Shown: piece after piece, positions 1 through 7,380 of the stretch | How positions within the stretch are numbered: position 1 is the stretch's first letter | How the letters are laid out: each line of letters starts with the position of its first letter | DNA from: Paenibacillus mendelii | GTDB taxonomy: Bacteria; Bacillota; Bacilli; Paenibacillales; Paenibacillaceae | Reading direction: 5' to 3' | DNA: 64,000 nt | Assembly (NCBI RefSeq): GCF_024498075.1 | Contig: NZ_JANHOF010000006.1 | Location: 1-64,000, forward strand | The notes under the pieces: model-generated | Told to the model about the DNA's origin: nothing | What the model saw: only the letters and a program-made list of their open reading frames with translations | Database searches by the model: none | Made by a program: the position numbers and the translations under genes

Positions 1-62
1 AGCGGTAGAGCATCGCCTTGCCAAGGCGAGGGTCGCGGGTTCGATTCCCGTCTTCCGCTCCA
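1..62 (+). tRNA. tRNA-Gly (GCC), 5' end cut by window
   Basis: Visible are the end of the D arm, the anticodon arm with loop CTTGCCAAG (anticodon GCC), the T arm GGGTTCGATTCCC and the 3' acceptor strand CTTCCGC followed by T and an encoded CCA. The first bases of the acceptor stem lie before the window. It is the first visible member of a four-tRNA cluster. Confidence 0.93.
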
Positions 63-68
63 TGATAT

Positions 69-145
69 GTGCCCTTAGCTCAGCTGGATAGAGCATTTGA
101 CTACGAATCAAAAGGTCGGGAGTTCGAATCTCTCAGGGCACGCCA
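69..145 (+). tRNA. tRNA-Arg (ACG)
   Basis: Complete cloverleaf of 77 nt: acceptor strands GTGCCCT and AGGGCAC, D arm GCTC...GAGC, anticodon loop CTACGAA with anticodon ACG (read as ICG), T arm with GTTCGAATC, encoded CCA. It lies 6 nt after the upstream tRNA-Gly, so the cluster is probably one processed transcript. Confidence 0.95.
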
Positions 146-166
146 TTTTAAATTCCATATGCTTGA

Positions 167-243
167 CGGGATGTAGCTCAGCTTGGTAGAGCACCTGGTT
201 TGGGACCAGGGGGTCGCATGTTCAAATCGTGTCATCCCGACCA
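167..243 (+). tRNA. tRNA-Pro (TGG)
   Basis: Acceptor strands CGGGATG and CATCCCG pair fully. The anticodon loop TTTGGGA gives anticodon TGG (Pro). The T loop is TTCAAAT and CCA is encoded. 77 nt. Confidence 0.95.
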
Positions 244-252
244 TCTTTTCAT

Positions 253-326
253 GCGGGTGTAGTTCAATGGTAGAACTTTAGCCTTCCAAGCTAATAGCGT
301 GGGTTCGATTCCCATCACCCGCTCCA
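253..326 (+). tRNA. tRNA-Gly (TCC)
   Basis: Acceptor strands GCGGGTG and CACCCGC pair. The anticodon loop CTTCCAA gives TCC (Gly). T arm GGGTTCGATTCCC, encoded CCA, 74 nt. It is a second glycine isoacceptor, complementing the GCC tRNA at the window start. Confidence 0.95.
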
Positions 327-341
327 AACTCATAAGCTCAA

Positions 342-369
342 CTCCTTGCCCTTTGGCAAGGAGTTTTTT
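342..369 (+). terminator. Rho-independent terminator of the tRNA cluster
   Basis: CTCCTTGCC, short loop, GGCAAGGAG, then a run of six T. It ends the tRNA transcript 16 nt after the last tRNA. Confidence 0.9.
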
Positions 370-451
370 GATTGTTCTAGTTCTTAATTTCGACAAGTTC
401 GAAATTTTCTAACAGAAATTCTATTATAATCTGCCAGTTTCCCTCAGATTT

Positions 452-460
452 TGGTATAAT
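452..460 (+). promoter_or_regulatory. Putative extended -10 promoter of the amidase gene
   Basis: TGGTATAAT matches the extended -10 form TGnTATAAT of sigma-A promoters. No good -35 lies 17 nt upstream (TGCCAG), as is usual when the extended element is present. It is 45 nt before the amidase start. Another TATAAT at 425-430 has a poor -35. Confidence 0.5.
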
Positions 461-504
461 GGTACCCTGATAAACTAAATTTAATTATGATAGCGGGGTA
501 GATT

Positions 505-1638
505 ATGAATAGAACAGGTTGGCTGGCGCTCATCGTCTGCGTAATGCTGGTCATATCCTTATCCACGACAGTAGTGGCGCGCAATAGCAATTCCTACACG
601 GCAAAAGTTATGGCCGACTCCTTGAATGTGCGCAGTGAGCCAAGCCTGAAAGCTTCGATCGTAGGCAAGATGGAAACGGGTGAGCTTGTTTCCGTTTCGA
701 AAGAAGAGCATGGTTGGTTGAAGATTAATTCGAATGGCATCTCTGGTTGGGTAGCCGGCTATTACTTGAAGCAGGTTGCAGCAGAGAGCGGGGGTGTGGT
801 GAAGACGGCCAGCTCGACTGGGGCAAAAACGTCTTCGTCCTCAGCGTCCTCTAGCTCGCAAGTGTCCGTAGATGTGGATTCACTGCGTCTTCGAGAAGGA
901 CCAGGAACTACATACAGCGTTGTAACCGGGGCGGTGCGGGGCGATCTGTTAACCGTCAGCGAGAGCCGCTCAGGCTGGCTTCGGGTGAAGACGGCCGCAG
1001 GTGAGACCGGCTGGGTATCCGGGCAATATGTCAAGGATACCGGGCGGACTGTAACATCCGCTAGCGATTCTGGCGGTAAGAAGTCGGGTGGGCTTAAAGG
1101 TAAAGTGATTACAGTCGATCCTGGGCATGGCGGCAATGATGCGGGTATGATCGGCACGACCTTCAAGACGGAGGAGAAGGACCTTAATCTGCAAACCTCC
1201 CTCTATCTGGCTGATGAGCTTAGAAGCCGCGGTGCCCAGGTTGTCATGACCCGAACGAAGGACAGCGAGAAGCCATCGTTAGCTGGTCGTGTCAGCATCA
1301 GCAAATCCGCCGGCACGGATGTTTTTGTCAGCATTCATTATAATTCTTCGCCGAAGAAGACCTCCGGCACGCTCTCTTTTTATTATTCCGAGTCGAAGGA
1401 TGCTCCGTTGGCGCGGGCGGTGGAGGGCGAGCTTTCCTCACAGGGGATTGGCTTGAAGAGCAATGGCATTTCATTCGGCGATTATCATGTCCTGCGCGAG
1501 AATAATGTTCCTTCCGCCTTGATCGAGCTCGGTTTTCTGTCCAATGCGAAGGATGAAGATCTTGTTCGGACGAAAGCCTACCAGAAGAAGGCCGCGAAAG
1601 CGATTGCCGAAGGGCTTGAAGACTATTTTCAAAGATGA
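505..1638 (+). CDS. Secreted N-acetylmuramoyl-L-alanine amidase with two SH3 domains
   Basis: Cell-wall hydrolase predicted to cut the MurNAc-L-Ala bond of peptidoglycan. A hydrophobic signal or anchor segment covers residues 6-25. Two bacterial SH3 domains follow (about 31-92 and 119-178, each with an LNVR/LRLR start and a GWV end) joined by a Ser-rich linker. An Amidase_3 catalytic domain spans about 199-375. Zinc and catalytic residues are in place: His208 in DPGHGG, Glu223/224 in TEEKDLNL, His278 in SIHYNS and Glu341 in IELGFLSN. The length fits LytC/CwlC-type enzymes with SH3 wall-binding modules. It stands alone between the tRNA cluster and ppc. Which amidase paralogue this is cannot be decided from sequence. 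Confidence 0.93.
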   Translation: MNRTGWLALIVCVMLVISLSTTVVARNSNSYTAKVMADSLNVRSEPSLKASIVGKMETGELVSVSKEEHGWLKINSNGISGWVAGYYLKQVAAESGGVVKTASSTGAKTSSSSASSSSQVSVDVDSLRLREGPGTTYSVVTGAVRGDLLTVSESRSGWLRVKTAAGETGWVSGQYVKDTGRTVTSASDSGGKKSGGLKGKVITVDPGHGGNDAGMIGTTFKTEEKDLNLQTSLYLADELRSRGAQVVMTRTKDSEKPSLAGRVSISKSAGTDVFVSIHYNSSPKKTSGTLSFYYSESKDAPLARAVEGELSSQGIGLKSNGISFGDYHVLRENNVPSALIELGFLSNAKDEDLVRTKAYQKKAAKAIAEGLEDYFQR

Positions 1639-1752
1639 TTGATCGAATTTCTTCATCAGCACAAGCCGTGAACCTCATGGCTTGTGTTGATTTGATTAAT
1701 GGCAGGATGTGATGAGGGGATAGGTAAACATATCCCAATCACCCGAAAAAGC

Positions 1753-1781
1753 TTCAACCGTACAACCATTTGTAGTATGAT
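1753..1781 (+). promoter_or_regulatory. Possible sigma-A promoter for ppc
   Basis: TTCAAC, 17 nt, TATGAT. The -10 is good and the -35 weak (3 of 6). It leaves a leader of about 120 nt before ppc. The 266-nt gap between the amidase and ppc holds no other supported feature. Confidence 0.3.
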
Positions 1782-1904
1782 GGAGAAAGTGAAAAAACGT
1801 CTATTGGGACAACGATGTTATCGCATACGAAGTGGTTTGTGGATGCAAGGATCATTTTCCGTGCTATGGAATGGCATTGCTGAAGCAAAACCTGAGGAGG
1901 ATTC

Positions 1905-4715
1905 ATGATGTCGGAACAGGCCGAATCAGTACTGACGACAAGTCGCCCGCAATTAAACAATCATATGTTGCGCCGGGATGTTCGTTTTTTGGGGAATATA
2001 TTGGGTGACGTGCTCGTGCATCAAGGTGGACGAGAACTGCTTGATATTGTCGAGAAAATTCGTGAAATGAGCAAAGCGCTGCGCGCGGAATTCATTCCCG
2101 AGCTGTACGAAGAATTTAAACAGGTCATCAGTGGGCTAAGTCCAGAAATTCGCCATCAGGTGATCCGAGCATTCGCCATCTATTTTCAATTGGTTAACAT
2201 TGCCGAACAGAACCACCGGATTCGCCGTAAGCGCGATTACGAACGCTCCGCTGGGGAGACGGTTCAGCGCGGCTCTATTGAGAGCGCCGTGCAGGTATTG
2301 AAGGAGCAAGGAATCGCAGTTGATGAAGTGAAATCGATGATCGAAGGCATCTCGCTTGAGCTGGTTATGACTGCGCACCCAACGGAAGCGATGCGCCGTG
2401 CCATTCTCGATATCCATCAACGGATTGCCAACGATGTCATCGAGCTTGAGAACCCGACGTTGACCTATCGCGAGCGCGAGAAGCTGCGTGAGAAGCTGCT
2501 CAACGAAGTACTGACTCTGTGGCAAACCGACGAGCTTCGCGATCGCAAACCAACCGTTATCGACGAAGTGCGCAACGGTTTATATTTCTTTGACGAGACG
2601 CTCTTCGAGGTGCTTCCGGATGTGTATGAAGAGCTTGAACGCTGCTTGGGCAAATATTATCCTGAGGAGCGGTGGCATGTTCCAACTTATTTGCGTTTCG
2701 GCTCGTGGATCGGCGGCGACCGTGACGGGAATCCGTCCGTCAAAGCAAACATCACGTGGGAAACGCTGACCATGCACCGCGCTCTTGCTCTGGAGAAATA
2801 TGAAGAGCAGCTGAAGAAATTGATGGGGCTGCTGAGCTTCAGCACAAACATTGTCGAGGTTTCCGAAGAGCTGCAGCAATCGATCAAGCGTGACCGTGAA
2901 GAGATTGAGCTGCAGAACGTCGAAATTTGGCGCAATGAGAAAGAGACGTACCGGATCAAATTGAGCTACATGCTGCAGAAGCTCAATAACACGCTGAACG
3001 AATCCCGCAAAGGTACTGCCAAACACTACAACAATCCGGATGAGCTGAAGGAAGACCTGCTTGTGATCGACCGCAGCTTACGCCATCATTATGCGGATTA
3101 CGTAGCGGATACCCATATTTGCAAGATGATTCGTCAAGTTGAATTGTTTGGTTTCCACCTGGCCGCTCTGGACGTTCGCCAGCACAGCCAAGAGCATGAG
3201 AATGCCATGACGGAAATTTTGAAATATATGAACATTACGGATGATTATTCGGCATTGCCTGAAGCGGAGAAAATTGAGCTGCTGCATAGCCTGCTGAATG
3301 ATCCGCGTCCATTAACATCGCAGCATCTGGATTACAGCGAGAGCACTCGCGAATGTCTGGATGTGTACCATACCATCTACAAGGCCCAGCAGGAATTCGG
3401 CCGGAACTGCATTAACAGCTACCTCATCAGTATGACCGAAGGCGCAAGCGACATGCTTGAGGTTATGGTATTCGCCAAGGAGGTCGGCTTGTTCCGCGTA
3501 GAGTCGAACGGTACGGTATACTGCACGCTGCAATCTGTACCGCTCTTCGAAACGATCGATGATCTGCACGCAGCACCTGCTATTATGGAGCAGCTGTTTG
3601 CACTGCCTGTATACCGTGCAGCTGTAGAAGCGCAAGGAAACCTGCATGAAATTATGCTTGGCTACTCCGACAGCAACAAGGATGGCGGCGTCGTGACGGC
3701 GAACTGGGAGCTGCGGGTTGCCCTTAATGACATTACGAATGCCGCGAAGAAATTCGACGTTAAGCTGAAATTCTTCCACGGAAGAGGTGGAGCGCTCGGA
3801 AGGGGCGGTATGCCGCTGAACCGGAGTATTCTTGCTCAACCGCCGCATACCGTCGGCGGTGGCATTAAGATTACAGAGCAAGGCGAAGTACTCTCTTCCC
3901 GTTACTCGATGCAAGGGATTGCTTACCGCAGCCTGGAACAAGCCACATGGGCGCTTATTACGGCCGCGCGGCTTGCGAACTATCCGGAACAGGAAGAGGC
4001 TGTTCAAGCCGAATGGGAAGAGATCTCGAAAGGGATCTCGGAAGTCGCTCTGGAGAAGTATCAGGACTTGATTTTCCGCGACCCGGATTTCATGACCTTC
4101 TTCAAAGAATCGACACCGCTCCCTGAGGTTGGCGAGCTGAATATCGGTTCCCGTCCATCTAAACGTAAAAACAGCGATCGATTTGAGGACTTACGCGCCA
4201 TTCCGTGGGTATTCGCGTGGACGCAAAGCCGCTATCTCCTGCCGGCTTGGTATGCTGCGGGTACCGCACTGGAGGACTACGTCAAGGGCGACAAGGGAAG
4301 GATGGAGACGCTTCGCGCCATGTATGCGAAGTTCCCGTTCTTCACGACGTTGATCGATAATCTGCAGATGGCGCTTGCCAAAGCGGACTTAATTATCGCT
4401 AAGGAATATGCGGGCATGATCGCCGATGATACGATTCGCGAGCGGATCTTCACCTTGATTGAGGAAGAATACGCCAGAACGTCTTCGCTCATTCTCGAAA
4501 TAACGGGGCAAGCGGAAATATTGGATAACGTACCGGTCATTCAAGAATCCATCCGATTGCGTAATCCATATGTTGATCCGCTAAGCTATATGCAGGTTCA
4601 GCTGCTAATGGAACTCCGCGAGCTGCGTGACCGGGGAGAAGATGAGCCGGGGCTGCTGCGGGAAGTGCTGCTTACCATCAACGGCATTGCCGGTGGACTT
4701 CGGAACACGGGCTGA
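1905..4715 (+). CDS. ppc: Phosphoenolpyruvate carboxylase
   Basis: Carboxylates PEP with bicarbonate to oxaloacetate and Pi, refilling the TCA cycle; cytoplasmic. At 936 aa it has the usual bacterial length. Diagnostic motifs are present in order: VMTAHPTEA with the catalytic His, GSWIGGDRDGNP, GYSDSNKDGG, FFHGRGGALGRGG and QGEVLSSRYS. The C-terminus ends in the family tail GGLRNTG. The start is preceded by AGGAGG; ATG 1905 and ATG 1908 are both possible. It is monocistronic, with a hairpin terminator just downstream. No truncation or unusual residue was seen. Confidence 0.97.
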   Translation: MMSEQAESVLTTSRPQLNNHMLRRDVRFLGNILGDVLVHQGGRELLDIVEKIREMSKALRAEFIPELYEEFKQVISGLSPEIRHQVIRAFAIYFQLVNIAEQNHRIRRKRDYERSAGETVQRGSIESAVQVLKEQGIAVDEVKSMIEGISLELVMTAHPTEAMRRAILDIHQRIANDVIELENPTLTYREREKLREKLLNEVLTLWQTDELRDRKPTVIDEVRNGLYFFDETLFEVLPDVYEELERCLGKYYPEERWHVPTYLRFGSWIGGDRDGNPSVKANITWETLTMHRALALEKYEEQLKKLMGLLSFSTNIVEVSEELQQSIKRDREEIELQNVEIWRNEKETYRIKLSYMLQKLNNTLNESRKGTAKHYNNPDELKEDLLVIDRSLRHHYADYVADTHICKMIRQVELFGFHLAALDVRQHSQEHENAMTEILKYMNITDDYSALPEAEKIELLHSLLNDPRPLTSQHLDYSESTRECLDVYHTIYKAQQEFGRNCINSYLISMTEGASDMLEVMVFAKEVGLFRVESNGTVYCTLQSVPLFETIDDLHAAPAIMEQLFALPVYRAAVEAQGNLHEIMLGYSDSNKDGGVVTANWELRVALNDITNAAKKFDVKLKFFHGRGGALGRGGMPLNRSILAQPPHTVGGGIKITEQGEVLSSRYSMQGIAYRSLEQATWALITAARLANYPEQEEAVQAEWEEISKGISEVALEKYQDLIFRDPDFMTFFKESTPLPEVGELNIGSRPSKRKNSDRFEDLRAIPWVFAWTQSRYLLPAWYAAGTALEDYVKGDKGRMETLRAMYAKFPFFTTLIDNLQMALAKADLIIAKEYAGMIADDTIRERIFTLIEEEYARTSSLILEITGQAEILDNVPVIQESIRLRNPYVDPLSYMQVQLLMELRELRDRGEDEPGLLREVLLTINGIAGGLRNTG

Positions 4716-4729
4716 TACAATTGACGAAG

Positions 4730-4780
4730 GGCTGGGCAACCGGGCGGCTGTGGTCCGTCCGCGTTGCTTGGCCTTTTTTT
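4730..4780 (+). terminator. Terminator of ppc
   Basis: Long imperfect hairpin (GGC..GGCAAC..GGCGG paired with CCGTCC..GTTGC..GGCC) followed by seven T. The rest of the 334-nt gap before sigW shows no supported gene. Confidence 0.7.
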
Positions 4781-5049
4781 CATGAAAAGAGGGTATGGGA
4801 GACCTATTGGGGACTCGAATGCCGTCTTATTGCTTTTTTATTTTACTTGGATTACCATTTATTCATACAGCCTGCAGCACCGTGAAAGGGTCCATCTACT
4901 ATGGCCGAGTCATGGATGCAATGGCCGGGATCATCTGGCAGTGGGCTTGCTTTAGGACGGGATGACGCGGCCATCTTGAATAGGATTTGCATTGCCGGGC
5001 TACCGTACGGCAAAACCAAGGAGCGGGCAGCGGATCTGGGGGAGAAACG

Positions 5050-5616
5050 GTGAAATCATTAGAGGCGCGATTAGCGCGTTTGGCTCTAAAAGGCGATCAA
5101 AGCGCATTCGCTGAGCTCGTCGGGCTGTATCAGGACAAGTTATACCATATGGCGTATCGCATGCTATATAACCGGCAGGAAGCCGAGGACGTTGTACAGG
5201 ATACCTTTTTGCGTGTGTACAAAAATTTGGAGCGGTATGACGATTCGTTGAAATTCTCGACATGGATCTACCGGATTGCCACTAATTTGTGCATCGATCG
5301 GCTGCGTAAGCGCAAGCCTAGCTATTCGCTCGACGCGGAGTCGAACGATCATGAGGGCCTAGACGGCTATTCCATGATTCCGAGCGATAACCGGACACCG
5401 GAGAGTGAGCTGCTGTTATCGGAAACACAGCATATTATTCATCAGGCAATTGAAACGTTGCCTGCCAAATATAAGTCGGTCATGGTGCTTCGCTATCTGC
5501 AGGATATGTCGCTGCAAGAAATCGGCGATGTGCTCGAGGTTCCGGTTACGACCGTAAAGACGCGTGTTCATCGCGGGCGTGAGTTTCTTCGCAAGAAGCT
5601 GGAACATAAGCTGTAG
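5050..5616 (+). CDS. sigW: RNA polymerase ECF sigma factor SigW
   Basis: Extracytoplasmic-function sigma factor that directs RNA polymerase to envelope-stress promoters. Region 2 (DKLYHMAYRM, AEDVVQDTF, FSTWIYRIATNLCIDRLRKRK) and region 4 (LPAKYKSVMVLRY to TVKTRVHRGREFLRKKL) are complete. The GTG start gives 188 aa, matching the 187-aa Bacillus subtilis SigW, and follows GGGGGAG at good spacing; an in-frame upstream ATG at 4987 would add 21 unconserved residues. The zinc-binding anti-sigma gene follows. Activity is presumably controlled by regulated proteolysis of RsiW. No clear TGAAAC-N16-CGTA box was found upstream of this gene, although one lies downstream. Confidence 0.92.
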   Translation: MKSLEARLARLALKGDQSAFAELVGLYQDKLYHMAYRMLYNRQEAEDVVQDTFLRVYKNLERYDDSLKFSTWIYRIATNLCIDRLRKRKPSYSLDAESNDHEGLDGYSMIPSDNRTPESELLLSETQHIIHQAIETLPAKYKSVMVLRYLQDMSLQEIGDVLEVPVTTVKTRVHRGREFLRKKLEHKL

Positions 5617-5653
5617 AAGAAGAATAGAAGGTTCGCGAGAATTTCGAAAGAAC

Positions 5654-5679
5654 TGAAACTTATACAGCTAAGGCACGTA
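5654..5679 (+). promoter_or_regulatory. ECF (SigW-type) promoter between sigW and rsiW
   Basis: TGAAAC at 5654-5659, exactly 16 nt, CGTA at 5676-5679. This is an exact match to the B. subtilis SigW consensus TGAAAC-N16-CGTA. It lies in the 148-nt gap between sigW and rsiW, so it would drive rsiW without sigW. Confidence 0.7.
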
Positions 5680-5764
5680 TCGTATACAAGCACGGTTATG
5701 ATTATGTCGGCAAAACCCGTGAGAGACGCGGGCTTCATCCAAGACGAAGAAAGGAATGGCTGGT

Positions 5765-6391
5765 ATGAACTGCAACGTCGCCATCGTATGGATGCACGAT
5801 TATTTGGATAGTGAACTGCCCCGAGACGATGTGCTGCAGCTGAAGAACCACTTGCTCTCCTGTACGGCTTGCCGGGTCCGGTACGAACAGCTCGAACGGA
5901 CAGAGGCTCTTATGCGAAGCAAGATGGATTCACCGGCAATCATGGACAGCGAGCAATCCGCTCGACTGACTCAGCGAATCGTCAGCCAGTTTCCTGCCAA
6001 GCGCCGTAGAGCAACAGGTTGGACACGTTGGATTCGTAAACATCCGGCTGTCAGTGTTGCGGCGTTATTTGCTATCGTGATGTTCTCGAGCTTCGTTACC
6101 ATGTGGCAGCAAGATACCCAGCTGTCGATCAGTGGAGCAGATCTGGCTCAATTGGTTATCGACGGGGATACGGTGACGGTTCCCGAGGGTGTTCACATCC
6201 AAGGCGATCTTACGATCGAGAATGGCAAGGCGAACGTATTAGGTGATGTAGAGGGTAATGTAACTGTTATAGACGGCCAATTATATCAGGCGTCTACTGC
6301 ACATATCTCCGGACAAGTGAAGAAGATTGATCAAGCACTGGATTGGTTTTGGTATAAAGTGACACAATCGATCAGCAGTTTGGCCTACTGA
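5765..6391 (+). CDS. rsiW: Anti-sigma-W factor RsiW
   Basis: Single-pass membrane anti-sigma factor that holds SigW inactive until cut by site-1 (PrsW type) and site-2 proteases. The N-terminal zinc anti-sigma domain has the signature His-x3-Cys-x2-Cys (HLLSCTAC). A transmembrane helix covers about 95-117, leaving an external C-terminal part. ATG 5765 gives 208 aa, the same as B. subtilis RsiW, and sits about 10 nt after AAGGA; ATG 5756 touches the ribosome site and is less likely. The outer region contains repeated G-x-x-x-I/V strands (VHIQGDLTIENG, NVLGDVEGNVTV) like a short beta-solenoid of bactofilin type, an unusual tail. A terminator follows. Confidence 0.9.
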   Translation: MNCNVAIVWMHDYLDSELPRDDVLQLKNHLLSCTACRVRYEQLERTEALMRSKMDSPAIMDSEQSARLTQRIVSQFPAKRRRATGWTRWIRKHPAVSVAALFAIVMFSSFVTMWQQDTQLSISGADLAQLVIDGDTVTVPEGVHIQGDLTIENGKANVLGDVEGNVTVIDGQLYQASTAHISGQVKKIDQALDWFWYKVTQSISSLAY

Positions 6392-6398
6392 TCCGGCT

Positions 6399-6425
6399 GC
6401 CTCCCAGAAGTGGGAGGTTTTTTTG
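6399..6425 (+). terminator. Terminator of sigW-rsiW
   Basis: CCTCCCA, 4-nt loop, TGGGAGG, followed by seven T. Confidence 0.9.
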
Positions 6426-6438
6426 TAAAAATAAAGGA

Positions 6439-6467
6439 TTTACAACCCCGGTTCTAGAAAATAATAA
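6439..6467 (+). promoter_or_regulatory. Putative sigma-A promoter for cdaA-cdaR-glmM
   Basis: TTTACA (6439-6444), 17-nt spacer, TAATAA (6462-6467), 68 nt before the cdaA start and just after the rsiW terminator. Confidence 0.5.
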
Positions 6468-6534
6468 GGTTGAGAATCCGATATAAGGATTTAGAGATAC
6501 CTGGGCAATCGGTCTCGTTGGGGGTTGACTTCGC

Positions 6535-7380
6535 ATGAATTATTTTGCTGATTTAACATGGAAAGAATGGATCAAAGATATCATCGATATCGCCGTTGTA
6601 AGCTACATTATTTATAAATTGTTTGAGCTCGTGCGCGGAACCCGGGCGGTTCAGCTGCTTAAAGGGATCTTTGTGCTCGTGGGGACCTGGGCGATCAGTA
6701 CTTGGTTTAACCTATATACGCTCAAATGGCTCATGAATCAAATGTTCACCTTCGGTGTCGTAACGGTGCTCATTATTTTTCAACCGGAGCTTCGGCGTGC
6801 GCTGGAACAGCTCGGCCGAGGGAAGCTGTTTAGCCGTTCATCCGTCGTGGAGCGGGACGTCAGTGATCGCATAAGCGAAATCATTAAGTCCATCAACTAC
6901 ATGGCGAAGCGGAAAATCGGCGCATTGATCGTATTTGAACGGGATACCGGATTATCGGATTATATTGAGTCCGGCATCCAGATGGAATCGATTGTGAGCT
7001 CAGAGCTGCTTATTAATATTTTTATTCCGAATACGCCACTGCATGACGGTGCGGTTATCGTTCGGGGGAATCAGATCATGGCTGCAGGCTGCTATCTGCC
7101 CTTGTCGGAGAATCCCTTCATCAGCAAGGAGCTAGGAACACGCCATCGCGCAGGGATCGGCGTTACCGAGGTTTGCGATGCGGTATCGATCATTGTCTCC
7201 GAGGAAACAGGACAGGTATCGCTTGCAGTTGGCGGTATGATTGTACGTGATATAAAAGAAGAATCGCTCATCTCCAAGCTGTTCGAGGAATTGAATCCTA
7301 ACGCGAAATCCGGAGAGGCTGGCAGCTCGCGTGTTCCTTTCTGGCGTAGATGGAAGGGGGAGAACAGCGATAATGGATAA
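6535..7380 (+). CDS. cdaA: Diadenylate cyclase CdaA (c-di-AMP synthase)
   Basis: Condenses two ATP into c-di-AMP, the second messenger for potassium, osmotic and cell-wall homeostasis. Three N-terminal hydrophobic segments lie within residues 14-83, followed by a DAC domain with the catalytic motifs DGA (171-173, in LHDGAVIV) and RHR (203-205, in GTRHRAG). Length 281 aa against 273 in B. subtilis. It overlaps cdaR by 8 nt and is followed by glmM, the conserved cdaA-cdaR-glmM order; CdaR and GlmM are known partners that modulate CdaA. The ATG follows a weak ribosome site (GGGGG at about 6520). Confidence 0.96.
   Translation: MNYFADLTWKEWIKDIIDIAVVSYIIYKLFELVRGTRAVQLLKGIFVLVGTWAISTWFNLYTLKWLMNQMFTFGVVTVLIIFQPELRRALEQLGRGKLFSRSSVVERDVSDRISEIIKSINYMAKRKIGALIVFERDTGLSDYIESGIQMESIVSSELLINIFIPNTPLHDGAVIVRGNQIMAAGCYLPLSENPFISKELGTRHRAGIGVTEVCDAVSIIVSEETGQVSLAVGGMIVRDIKEESLISKLFEELNPNAKSGEAGSSRVPFWRRWKGENSDNG

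Noticed and set aside
1699-1908. 69-codon frame before ppc
   Set aside because: No ribosome site, no family pattern, overlaps the likely ppc promoter and its ribosome site.
3312-4007. 231-codon minus-strand frame within ppc
   Set aside because: Shadow of the conserved ppc coding sequence; no motif or ribosome site.
4880-4915. TGAAAG...CGAG as a SigW promoter for sigW
   Set aside because: Spacing is 17 nt and the -10 is CGAG, not CGTA; much weaker than the exact match at 5654.
4764-4955. 63-codon frame between ppc and sigW
   Set aside because: Overlaps the ppc terminator T-run and lacks ribosome site and recognisable sequence.
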